A stretch of 40,112 nt of DNA from Fodinibacter sp038330415 (GTDB lineage: Bacteria > Actinomycetota > Actinomycetes > Actinomycetales > Dermatophilaceae): the NCBI GenBank assembly GCA_038330415.1, contig JBBQNZ010000016.1, forward strand, positions 1 to 40,112. Direction: 5' to 3'. A program made the position numbers and the translations under genes. The notes under the pieces were generated by a model that worked only from the letters and a program-made list of their open reading frames with translations, ran no database searches and was not told where the DNA came from. Numbering within the stretch: position 1 is the stretch's first letter; each line of letters starts with the position of its first letter. Shown here piece after piece: positions 15,781-23,158 of the stretch.

Positions 15781-17023
15781 CGAGGCCCTTGCCACGGTCG
15801 TGCGCGAGGAGTGGGGACGCCTCACCTCCCTGCTCCTCGCGCAGTTCCGTCGGCTCGACCTCGTCGAGGACGCCCTCGGGGATGCCGTGGAGGCCGCCGC
15901 CCGCACCTGGCCCCGCGACGGCGCCCCCGACCGGCCCGCGGCGTGGCTGATGACCGCGGCCCGGCGCCGGGTGCTCGACCGGTTGCGGGCCGAGGCAGTG
16001 GCCCAGCGCCGCGTGCCACTGCTCGTCGTCGACGCCCGTGAAGGAAAAGGAGCCCCGATGGCCGACCCCGGCGGTCTCCTCGAGGACGAGCGGCTGCGCC
16101 TGGTGCTGATGTGCTGTCACCCGGCACTCGCGGCCGAGGTGGCGTGCGCGCTGGCGCTGCGGCTCGTCGTGGGTGTCACGACGGCCGACATCGCGCGGCT
16201 CTTCCTCGTGCCCGAGCCGACCATGGCCGCCCGGCTGACCCGCGGCAAGCGCAAGATCGTGACCGCCGGCATCCCGTTCGCCGTGCCCGACGCGGCCGAC
16301 CTCCCGGCACGCCTCGACACCGTCGCCCAGACCGCCTACCTCGCGTTCACCGCGGGCTACGCGCCGGGCAGCGGTCCCGACCTGGTGCGGGCCGAGCTGG
16401 CCGGGGAGGCGGTGCGGCTCGTGCGGGTCACCCTGGCCCAGTGCCCTGACGAGCCGGTGCTGTCGGCGCTGCTCGCGCTGCTGCTGCTGCAGCACTCGCG
16501 CCGCGGCGCCCGGTTGGGAGACGACGGGCGGCTCGTGCTGCTGCCCGACCAGGACCGTTCCCGGTGGCACCACGACGAGGTGGCCGAGGCGCTCGACGTC
16601 CTGACCCGGGTGCCGCCGCGTCCCACCTCCGCGCTCGCCCAGAGCTACCGGCTCCAGGCGCAGGTGGCGGCCGAGCACGCAACGGCGACAACGGCATCCG
16701 ACACGCGGTGGGACGTGATCTGCGAGCGCTACGCCGACCTGGTCGCGCTCAACCCGTCACCGTCGGTGCGTCTCGCGGCGGCGGTGGCGCTGGCCGAGCG
16801 CGACGGGCCGCAGGCTGGTCTGGCGGCGCTCGACGGCCTCGACGAGGCGATGCCGCACAGCCACCGGCTTCCGGCGGTTCGGGGCGAGCTGCTCGCTCGG
16901 ACGGGCCATTCCGCCGCGGCCGTCGAGGCGCTCGACCTGGCGATCACCCGCTGCGCCAACGACGTCGAGCGCGACCACCTCGTCCGCCGCCGAGACGAGC
17001 TGCGGGACACCATCGACCAATAG
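15770..17023 (+). CDS. ECF42-like RNA polymerase sigma factor with C-terminal extension
   Basis: A 417-residue extracytoplasmic-function sigma factor, far longer than ordinary ECFs (~180-200). Region 2 is LVEDALGDAVEAAARTWPRDGAPDRPAAWLMTAARRR-like (~22-70). Region 4 includes TADIARLFLVPEPTMAARLTRGKRKI (~135-162). The remaining ~240 residues form a helical, TPR-like domain starting at TAYLAFTAGYAPGSG, typical of ECF42. No anti-sigma factor gene is adjacent, which is normal for this group. GTG 15770 lies inside the preceding DGPF gene. The last four codons and the TAG stop are formed by one arm of the inverted repeat at 17012-17072. Confidence 0.9.
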   Translation: MTSDEALATVVREEWGRLTSLLLAQFRRLDLVEDALGDAVEAAARTWPRDGAPDRPAAWLMTAARRRVLDRLRAEAVAQRRVPLLVVDAREGKGAPMADPGGLLEDERLRLVLMCCHPALAAEVACALALRLVVGVTTADIARLFLVPEPTMAARLTRGKRKIVTAGIPFAVPDAADLPARLDTVAQTAYLAFTAGYAPGSGPDLVRAELAGEAVRLVRVTLAQCPDEPVLSALLALLLLQHSRRGARLGDDGRLVLLPDQDRSRWHHDEVAEALDVLTRVPPRPTSALAQSYRLQAQVAAEHATATTASDTRWDVICERYADLVALNPSPSVRLAAAVALAERDGPQAGLAALDGLDEAMPHSHRLPAVRGELLARTGHSAAAVEALDLAITRCANDVERDHLVRRRDELRDTIDQ

Positions 17024-17072
17024 GTCGATCTTGTCCCGGGCGGGTTGGGGCAACTTTGACCTATTGGTCGAT
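17012..17072. repeat. Extended hairpin element, copy 1
   Basis: Perfect 15-nt outer arms (ATCGACCAATAGGTC at 17012-17026 and its complement at 17058-17072), plus an imperfect inner stem TTGTCCC/GGGGCAA. The outer arm is shared with the element at 25500-25571. This copy starts within the sigma gene and contains its TAG stop. It could act as a terminator, but a second copy upstream of promoters argues for a dispersed palindromic element. Confidence 0.8.
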
Positions 17073-17114
17073 CCTGCCCCACCGGGGTGAGCTCGCACGC
17101 GGTGGGATGGGCGG

Positions 17115-17483
17115 ATGACCGCTGACGACCTGCTCCAGCTGTTCGACTCCCAGGTGCGGCTGCACGACCGGGACGCCGCGCCCGGGTTCGTCGTCGACCG
17201 CGACGGCCCGGTGCACCGCACCTACCCGCCGGATGCCGGTGAGCGCGGCGCCATGGTCGAGTGCCCCGGCAGCCTGGGTGACGACCCGGACCGCTGGGTC
17301 GCCCGGCAGGTCGAGTTCTCCAGCGAGCGCGGCCAGGTCGTGGAGTGGAAGACCTACGGCTACGACCAGCCCGACTCGCGCCCCATCCTCATCGGGCTCG
17401 GCATGCATGCTGTCGCCGACACCCGGCCCTACCTGCTCGACCCCTCCCTGGTTGCCGCAGAACCGGGTTCGCGCACCCCCTGA
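17115..17483 (+). pseudogene. Truncated GNAT-type protein (N-terminal part only)
   Basis: A 122-residue frame starting at ATG 17115. It resembles the N-terminal lobe of a group of ~250-residue actinobacterial GNAT acetyltransferases: MTADDLLQLFDSQVR, a variable linker, then WVARQVEFSSERGQVVEWKTYGYDQPD. In those proteins the acetyl-CoA-binding domain follows a ...GF-x(n)-LLVADL-like segment. Here the frame stops at AEPGSRTP and no continuation is visible in any frame before fba. I read it as a 3'-truncated remnant or a stand-alone half. The family match is from memory and moderate. Confidence 0.5.
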
Positions 17484-17617
17484 AAAGGTCTCCGCAGCAC
17501 CGCATCGGATGCCGTCCCGGAGCTACCGCCGGGTAGGTGAGCCTCAAGTGTGGCGAACCCGGATTAGTGGAAGGATCGAGGCGTACCGGCATTCACCACC
17601 TCACGAGGAGATCCACC

Positions 17618-18646
17618 GTGCCCATCGCAACGCCCGAGGTCTACGCCGACATGCTCGACCGAGCCAAGGCCGGCTCGTTCGCCTACCCGGCCATCAACAT
17701 CACGTCGAGCCAGAGCGTGACCGCCGCGATCCGTGGTTTCGCTGAGGCCGGGTCCGACGGCATCATCCAGGTCTCCACGGGCGGCGCCGAGTACGCGTCG
17801 GGTTCGACCATCAAGAACATGGTCACCGGCTCGCTCGCCCTCGCTGCCTATGCGCACGAGGTGGCCAAGAACTACCCGGTCAACATCGCCCTGCACACCG
17901 ACCACTGCCCCAAGCCCAAGCTCGACGGGTTCGTGCGCCCGCTCATCGCGGCGTCGGCCGAGCAGGTCAAGGCCGGTGGGCTGCCGATCTTCCAGAGCCA
18001 CATGTGGGACGGCTCGGCCGTGCCGCTCGACGAGAACCTGCTGATCGCCCAGGAGCTGCTCGAGCTGTGCCGGGCCGCGCACATCATCCTCGAGATCGAG
18101 GTGGGGGTCGTCGGCGGCGAGGAGGACGGTGTCGCGAACGAGATCAACGAGAAGCTCTACTCGACGCCCGACGACGCCATCGCCACGGTGAAGGCGCTCG
18201 GCACCGGCGAGAACGGCTACTACATGACCGCGTTGACCTTCGGCAACGTGCACGGTGCCTACAAGCCGGGCGCCGTCAAGCTGCGCCCCGAGGTGCTCAA
18301 GGCGGCCCAGGATGCCGTGCACCGTGAGTTCTCCACCGCCGACGAGAAGCCGTTCCACCTGGTCTTCCACGGTGGCTCAGGCTCACTGCCCGAGGAGATC
18401 TCGGATGCCGTCGACTACGGCGTCGTGAAGATGAACGTCGACACCGACACCCAGTACGCCTTCACCCGCCCGGTCGCCGACTGGATGCTGAAGAACTACT
18501 CCGGCGTGCTGAAGATCGACGGCGAGGTCGGCAACAAGAAGCAGTACGACCCCCGCGCCTGGGGCAAGGAGGCCGAGGGCGGCATGGCCGCCCGGGTCGT
18601 CGAGGCCTGCCAGAACCTGCGCTCGGCGGGCACGCACCAGAGCTGA
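17618..18646 (+). CDS. fba: Class II fructose-bisphosphate aldolase
   Basis: A 342-residue zinc-dependent aldolase of glycolysis/gluconeogenesis, cleaving fructose-1,6-bisphosphate to glyceraldehyde-3-phosphate and dihydroxyacetone phosphate. Landmarks in order: ALHTDHC (catalytic Asp and zinc His), IFQSHMWDGSAVPLDENL, EIEVGVVGGEEDG, GNVHGAYKPG (zinc His), VFHGGSGS (zinc His and phosphate loop) and MNVDTDTQYAFTRP. GTG 17618 is preceded by ACGAGGAG (17603-17610). Upstream codons in the open frame are not family-like. A 20-bp-stem hairpin follows. Confidence 0.96.
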   Translation: MPIATPEVYADMLDRAKAGSFAYPAINITSSQSVTAAIRGFAEAGSDGIIQVSTGGAEYASGSTIKNMVTGSLALAAYAHEVAKNYPVNIALHTDHCPKPKLDGFVRPLIAASAEQVKAGGLPIFQSHMWDGSAVPLDENLLIAQELLELCRAAHIILEIEVGVVGGEEDGVANEINEKLYSTPDDAIATVKALGTGENGYYMTALTFGNVHGAYKPGAVKLRPEVLKAAQDAVHREFSTADEKPFHLVFHGGSGSLPEEISDAVDYGVVKMNVDTDTQYAFTRPVADWMLKNYSGVLKIDGEVGNKKQYDPRAWGKEAEGGMAARVVEACQNLRSAGTHQS

Positions 18647-18681
18647 CCCGGCCCCACCCCTTCGACCCAGCGGTCGACAGC

Positions 18682-18725
18682 AGAGAACACGCCGTGCGAG
18701 GCCGACCTCGCGCGGCGTGTTCTCT
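18682..18725 (+). terminator. Hairpin after fba
   Basis: Arms of 20 nt at 18682-18701 (starting AGAGAACACGCC) and 18706-18725 pair with one G-T mismatch around a 4-nt loop. It lies 36 bp past the fba stop. The strength and position suit a factor-independent terminator despite the lack of a U-tract. Confidence 0.85.
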
Positions 18726-18769
18726 ACGCTCGACGAGACCGCCCGCACCACCCACCGAGAGGCACCGCC

Positions 18770-19174
18770 ATGAGCTCCGACCTGCTCGGCATCCCGCCGA
18801 CCCACCTGCCCGAGGACCCCGCCGCCGCGCGGCTGGCCAACGGCACCCAGCCCGAGCAGGTGGCCGCGGCGTACCCGGCATCCAGCCTGGCCTGGGCCGT
18901 GCTCGCCGAGGACGCCCTCGCCGACCACCGTGCCGTCACCTCGTACGCCTACGCCCGCACCGGCTACCACCGCGGCCTCGACGCGCTGCGCCGGGCCGGC
19001 TGGCGCGGCCAGGGGCCGATCCCGTGGGAGCACGTGCCCAACCGCGGCTTCCTTCGCGCGCTCGGGGCGCTGGCCCGGGCGGCCAACCAGATCGACGAGG
19101 TGGAAGAAGTCCACCGGTGCACCGAGTTCCTGCGGGCCTCGACCGCGACCGGGGCCCGCGAGCTCGGCTTCTGA
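18770..19174 (+). CDS. DUF3151 family protein
   Basis: A 134-residue soluble protein of an actinobacterial family of unknown function. The conserved core AYARTGYHRGLDALRRAGWRG-x-GPIPWEHVPNRGFLRALGALARAA (~residues 62-106) is typical of DUF3151. ATG 18770 follows GAGAGGCACC, a plausible ribosome-binding site. It sits between fba and purA, the same neighbourhood as the M. tuberculosis homologue (Rv0360c, recalled). A hairpin follows at 19204-19233. Confidence 0.88.
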   Translation: MSSDLLGIPPTHLPEDPAAARLANGTQPEQVAAAYPASSLAWAVLAEDALADHRAVTSYAYARTGYHRGLDALRRAGWRGQGPIPWEHVPNRGFLRALGALARAANQIDEVEEVHRCTEFLRASTATGARELGF

Positions 19175-19203
19175 CCGGCGCTGACTGTCCCCTCGGCACG
19201 ACG

Positions 19204-19233
19204 GAGGGCCCGAGCGCGAACGCCCGGGCCCTC
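19204..19233 (+). terminator. Hairpin after DUF3151 gene
   Basis: Arms GAGGGCCCG (19204-19212) and CGGGCCCTC (19225-19233) are perfectly complementary around a 12-nt loop, about 30 bp past the stop. A likely terminator. Confidence 0.7.
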
Positions 19234-19419
19234 TACGGACAGCCGTTTATCGGGTCCACCAGGCCCGGTCGCTTCCCTCTCGCCGAGAAACGTCCACCCG
19301 GTGGTCCCCTGCAACCGCGGCTGTGCGTCTCTATCGTGCATGGCGGGGCCACAGTGGTGCGACACTTGGCTGCCACTGGCAGGTAACGGCCACCCACGCA
19401 GGGGTAGGAGGCAGGCCAC

Positions 19420-20202
19420 ATGGACGACCCCGCGGCCTACGACGGGGGGGTGCTCCTCGTGCTCGAGGAGCAGCTCCGGCGCGAGCTCGACCGCATCGAG
19501 GAGCGGCGACGCGACCTCGACGCGTCCCGCGACCTGCTGTCGAAGGTCACCAGCATCGCGCTGGGCGCCACCGAGCCGCCCAGCGAGCCCATCTCCGACG
19601 CCATCGCGCCCTCGGTCGTCAACCGCCTGCTCAGCGACACCACCGGCATGCTGCGCAACTACGTGCTCACCATCTCCGAGGGCCCGGCCCTCGACGAGAG
19701 CACCATGCGCGCCAACGAGGAGCGAATCCGGCGCGGCGAGGCACAGCGGGCGGTCTACCCGGCCAGCGCGCTGTCCACACCCCAGGGCCAGCGGTGGCTG
19801 AGCGTGTGGGAGGAGGTGGGCGAGGTCCAGCGGATCGTGCCCAGCACCGACACCGAGTTCGCGGTCTTCGGTGACAGCGCGGTCGTGGCCCTGGCCGGGT
19901 GGGACGACCCCCACCAGGGGTACGCCGTCATCCGCGACCCGCTCACCGTGCGGCTCTACACCGCCTACTTCGACCTGGCCTGGAAGCACGCGGTCCCCGC
20001 TCCGGCCGTGGGTGGCCGCGAGGGCAACGGCGACCCCAAGCTCGTCGAGCTGCTCGAGCTCGGCATGAAGGACGAGGCGATCGCCCGCTACCTCGGGGTC
20101 AGCCTGCGCACCGTCCGCCGCCGGGTCGCCCACCTGATGGCGGTCAACGGGGTCGACACCCGGTTCCAGCTCGGCTGGGCGCTGGCGCGGCGGCGCCGCT
20201 GA
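19420..20202 (+). CDS. HTH transcriptional regulator (TrmB/LuxR-like architecture)
   Basis: A 260-residue probable DNA-binding protein. Residues ~10-45 form a charged coiled coil (EEQLRRELDRIEERRRDL). The middle (~70-190) resembles the phospholipase-D-like or effector domain of TrmB-type regulators. The C-terminus (~208-255) is a clear helix-turn-helix: LVELLELGMKDEAIARYLGVSLRTVRRRVAHLM. Such proteins occur near natural-product genes in actinomycetes, but here it stands between DUF3151 and purA. GTAGGAGG lies upstream of ATG 19420. Confidence 0.82.
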   Translation: MDDPAAYDGGVLLVLEEQLRRELDRIEERRRDLDASRDLLSKVTSIALGATEPPSEPISDAIAPSVVNRLLSDTTGMLRNYVLTISEGPALDESTMRANEERIRRGEAQRAVYPASALSTPQGQRWLSVWEEVGEVQRIVPSTDTEFAVFGDSAVVALAGWDDPHQGYAVIRDPLTVRLYTAYFDLAWKHAVPAPAVGGREGNGDPKLVELLELGMKDEAIARYLGVSLRTVRRRVAHLMAVNGVDTRFQLGWALARRRR

Positions 20203-20324
20203 GCGGAACCCGAGCACACGGCATCCCCGCGATAGGGTGGGGTGTACGAGGCCCCGGCGCGTACCCGCGAGGGGCCTTCGGCGCGTCGAGGCACCCGCCC
20301 GGCGCACGGGCGAGAGGAGCCGCG

Positions 20325-21626
20325 ATGCCGGCGATCGTGCTGGTCGGAGCCCAGTGGGGCGACGAGGGCAAGGGCAAGGCGACCGACCTCATGGGCGGCG
20401 ACGTCGACTACGTCGTGAAGTTCAACGGGGGCAACAACGCCGGCCACACCGTCGTCATCGAGGGCGACGACGGCACCCGCGAGAAGTACGCGCTGCACCT
20501 GCTGCCCTCCGGCATCCTCACGCCGTCGGTGGTGCCGGTCATCGGCAACGGCGTCGTGGTCGACCTCGACGTGCTGTTCGAGGAGATCGACGGGCTCGAG
20601 GCTCGCGGCGTAGACACCTCGCGCCTGGTGGTGTCGGCCAACGCGCACGTCATCGCCTCCTACAACCGCACTCTCGACAAGGTCACCGAGCGCTTCCTGG
20701 GCGCCCGCAAGATCGGCACCACCGGGCGCGGCATCGGCCCCACCTACGCCGACAAGATGAACCGGGTCGGCATCCGCGTGCAGGACCTGTTCGACGAGCA
20801 CATCCTGCGCCAGAAGGTCGAGGCGGCGCTGTCGCTGAAGAACCAGGTGCTCGTCAAGATCTACAACACCCGTGCGGCAGAGGCAGACCGGGTGGTCGAA
20901 GAACTGCTGTCGTATGTCGACCGCCTGCGTCCGATGGTGGCCGACACCTCGCTGGTGCTCGAGGAGGCGCTGAACGACGGGGCGAACGTGCTGCTCGAGG
21001 CCGGCCAGGCGACGCTGCTCGACGTCGACCACGGCACCTACCCGTTCGTCACGTCGTCGTCGGCCACGGCGGGCGGGGCGTGCACCGGGTCGGGCATCCC
21101 CCCGACCCGGGTGACCCGGGTGATCGCGATCCTCAAGGCCTACACGACCCGGGTCGGCGAAGGCCCGTTCCCCACCGAGCTGTTCGACGACGACGGCGAG
21201 ACGCTGCGCAAGACCGGCGTCGAGTACGGCACCACCACCGGGCGCCCACGTCGCTGCGGCTGGATGGACACCGTCATCGGCCGCTACGCCAACCGGGTCA
21301 ACGGCGTCACCGACTTCGTCATCACCAAGCTCGACGTGCTCACCGGCTTCGACAAGGTGCCGGTGTGCGTGGCCTACGAGGTCGACGGTGTGCGGCACGA
21401 CGAGATGCCCGTCAACCAGAGTGACTTCCACCACGCCACACCGGTCTACGAGCTGCTCGACGGCTGGTGGGAGGACATCTCCGGGTGCCGCGAGTTCGAC
21501 GAGCTGCCGGCGGCGGCCCGCGCCTACGTGCTGCGGGTCGAGGAGCTCATCGGAGCACGGGTTTCGGCGATCGGCGTCGGGCCGGGGCGGCACGAGATCA
21601 TCCAGCGCTTCCCGCTGCTCGACTGA
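20325..21626 (+). CDS. purA: Adenylosuccinate synthetase
   Basis: A 433-residue GTP-dependent enzyme making adenylosuccinate from IMP and aspartate, the first committed step to AMP. The family start MPAIVLVGAQWGDEGKGKATD has the P-loop and catalytic Asp. Further landmarks are NGGNNAGHTVV, GTTGRGIGPTYADK (IMP site) and the C-terminal guanine-binding TKLDVLTGFDKVPVCVAYE. ATG 20325 with GAGGAGC upstream was chosen; the longer open frame upstream is not homologous. A 12-bp tandem repeat follows the gene. Confidence 0.97.
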   Translation: MPAIVLVGAQWGDEGKGKATDLMGGDVDYVVKFNGGNNAGHTVVIEGDDGTREKYALHLLPSGILTPSVVPVIGNGVVVDLDVLFEEIDGLEARGVDTSRLVVSANAHVIASYNRTLDKVTERFLGARKIGTTGRGIGPTYADKMNRVGIRVQDLFDEHILRQKVEAALSLKNQVLVKIYNTRAAEADRVVEELLSYVDRLRPMVADTSLVLEEALNDGANVLLEAGQATLLDVDHGTYPFVTSSSATAGGACTGSGIPPTRVTRVIAILKAYTTRVGEGPFPTELFDDDGETLRKTGVEYGTTTGRPRRCGWMDTVIGRYANRVNGVTDFVITKLDVLTGFDKVPVCVAYEVDGVRHDEMPVNQSDFHHATPVYELLDGWWEDISGCREFDELPAAARAYVLRVEELIGARVSAIGVGPGRHEIIQRFPLLD

Positions 21627-21672
21627 TCCGGGGGCAGATGCCGGGCAGCCGGCGCACGGCTGGCCCGGTCTC

Positions 21673-21732
21673 GGGGCCGGGTGCGGGGCCGGGTGCGGGG
21701 CCGGGTGCGGGGCCGGGTGCGGGGCCGGGTGC
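21673..21732. repeat. 12-bp tandem repeat after purA
   Basis: Five exact copies of GGGGCCGGGTGC in direct array, 46 bp past the purA stop. Its last nine bases (CCGGGTGC with the preceding G/C) resemble part of the 24-bp repeat before purD. Confidence 0.95.
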
Positions 21733-21838
21733 GGGCCGCGCATGATACCCCTGTCTTCCTGCAAAGTGGGGGTACGACACGGCGACGAGCTCTAGCCTGA
21801 AGGTGCGGGGGACCGAGCTATGACTCCGAGGAGTCCCC

Positions 21839-23068
21839 GTGGTCCACGTCCGTCTTGCCGCCCGCCTGGCCCTCGCGAGCATCGCGAGCATGATCGCGCT
21901 GCTGGTCATGGTGGCGGCGCCGCAGCCCGCCTCCGCTGACTCCGGGGCGATGGTGGTGCCGATCACCAGCATCGAAGGGGTCACCGGCCAGGTGGGCGCC
22001 TACTGCCGCAGTGGGTTGCCGCACGGGGGTGTCGACATCTCGGCCGACACCGGGGACCCGGTCTACGCGGCCTACGGCGGGACCCTGCAGCGCCTGACGC
22101 AGGCCTCCTACGGCACGTACATCATCATCACGCACGTCGACGGCTACAGCACGTTCTACGCCCACCTGAGCGGCTACGCAGCGGGAGCACCGAACGGCTC
22201 GACCGTCAGCACCGGCCAGCTCATCGGCTACGCGGGAACCACCGGGAACTCGACCGGGGTGCACCTGCACTTCGAGGTGCGGCTCAACGGCGTCTCGCAG
22301 TCCGGTATCAACGCGGCCTTCCCCTGCGGTTCGCACACCCTGGCCCTCACCCCCATCGGCTGGTCCTTCCCCGGGCTGCCCGCCGTGGGGCCCGAACCGC
22401 TCGACAACCTCACGGTGTACCGGGCGTCGAACTCGACGTTCTACGCGCGGGCGGCCAACGGGTCGCTGCTCAGATCGACGAGGTTCGGCACCACCGGCGA
22501 CCTGCCGGCCGTGGGTCACTTCGAGGACTCCACGCTCGACAACCTGGTCGTGTACCGCCCGTCGACCTCCACGTTCTACGTGCGAGGCGTCAACGGGGCG
22601 CTGCTGAGCTCGGTCAGGTTCGGCACGACCAGGGACCTCCCCGTGGTGGGTCACTTCCAGGACGCTCTCGCCGACAACGTCGCGGTGTACCGGCCGTCGA
22701 ACTCCACGTTCTACATCAGGGCGCACGGCGGGGCGCTGCTGAGCTCGGCCAGGTTCGGCACCGCCGGCGACCTCCCCGTGGTCGGCCGTTTCGAGGACTC
22801 CGCCATCGACAACCTCGCGGTGTACCGGCCGTCGAACTCGACGTTCTACATCCGGGCCATCGACGGGTCGCTGCTGACGACCATCAAGTACGGGTCGCCC
22901 GGGGACCTCCCGGTGGCTGGGCACCTCCAGGGCACCGCACCGGACAACCTGGGCAGGTTCCGGCCGTCGAGCGCGACCTTCAGCATCCGCGCGCACGGCG
23001 GGTCGCTGCTCACCTCGGTCGCCTTCGGCCACACCGGTGACCGGCCGGTGGCCGGCAAGTTCCAGTAG
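21839..23068 (+). CDS. Secreted M23 metallopeptidase with C-terminal repeat domain
   Basis: A 409-residue exported protein. The signal peptide (residues 1-33) ends in ASA. The LytM/M23 domain spans ~45-160 with zinc ligands H62 and D66 (HGGVD) and H144 in HLHFEV, and catalytic H109 (YAHL); such enzymes cut cell-wall peptide cross-links. Residues 189-409 hold five 45-residue repeats, each opening with DN and containing VYRPSNSTFY-x-RA and FGT-x-GDLPVVG, like the VCBS/FG-GAP-type beta-propeller blades of actinobacterial surface proteins. GTG 21839 has GAGGAG upstream. It probably acts in the wall and could remodel it or lyse neighbours. Confidence 0.88.
   Translation: MVHVRLAARLALASIASMIALLVMVAAPQPASADSGAMVVPITSIEGVTGQVGAYCRSGLPHGGVDISADTGDPVYAAYGGTLQRLTQASYGTYIIITHVDGYSTFYAHLSGYAAGAPNGSTVSTGQLIGYAGTTGNSTGVHLHFEVRLNGVSQSGINAAFPCGSHTLALTPIGWSFPGLPAVGPEPLDNLTVYRASNSTFYARAANGSLLRSTRFGTTGDLPAVGHFEDSTLDNLVVYRPSTSTFYVRGVNGALLSSVRFGTTRDLPVVGHFQDALADNVAVYRPSNSTFYIRAHGGALLSSARFGTAGDLPVVGRFEDSAIDNLAVYRPSNSTFYIRAIDGSLLTTIKYGSPGDLPVAGHLQGTAPDNLGRFRPSSATFSIRAHGGSLLTSVAFGHTGDRPVAGKFQ
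22403..23065 (+). repeat. Five in-frame 135-bp repeats (45-residue units)
   Basis: Units start at residues 189, 234, 279, 324 and 369 of the M23 protein. Units 3 and 4 are the closest at DNA level and the last is most diverged and slightly short. Conserved elements are DN-x-x-VYRPS, STFY, LL-x-S and FG-x-x-GDLPV. Confidence 0.85.
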
Positions 23069-23158
23069 CGGTCGGGCCGCTCCGTCGGTCGAGCGGTCAC
23101 GAACAGCTGGCGGGCGTCGACGGTCCCGGGCATGGTGTGCCCCTCGATCTCGCCGTCG

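Noticed and set aside
17233..17745. Missing C-terminal part of the truncated GNAT in another frame
   Set aside because: The overlapping frames show no acetyl-CoA-binding motif before the fba start.
20088..21764. 558-codon minus-strand frame opposite purA
   Set aside because: Shadow of purA; its N-terminus is the translated 12-bp tandem repeat.
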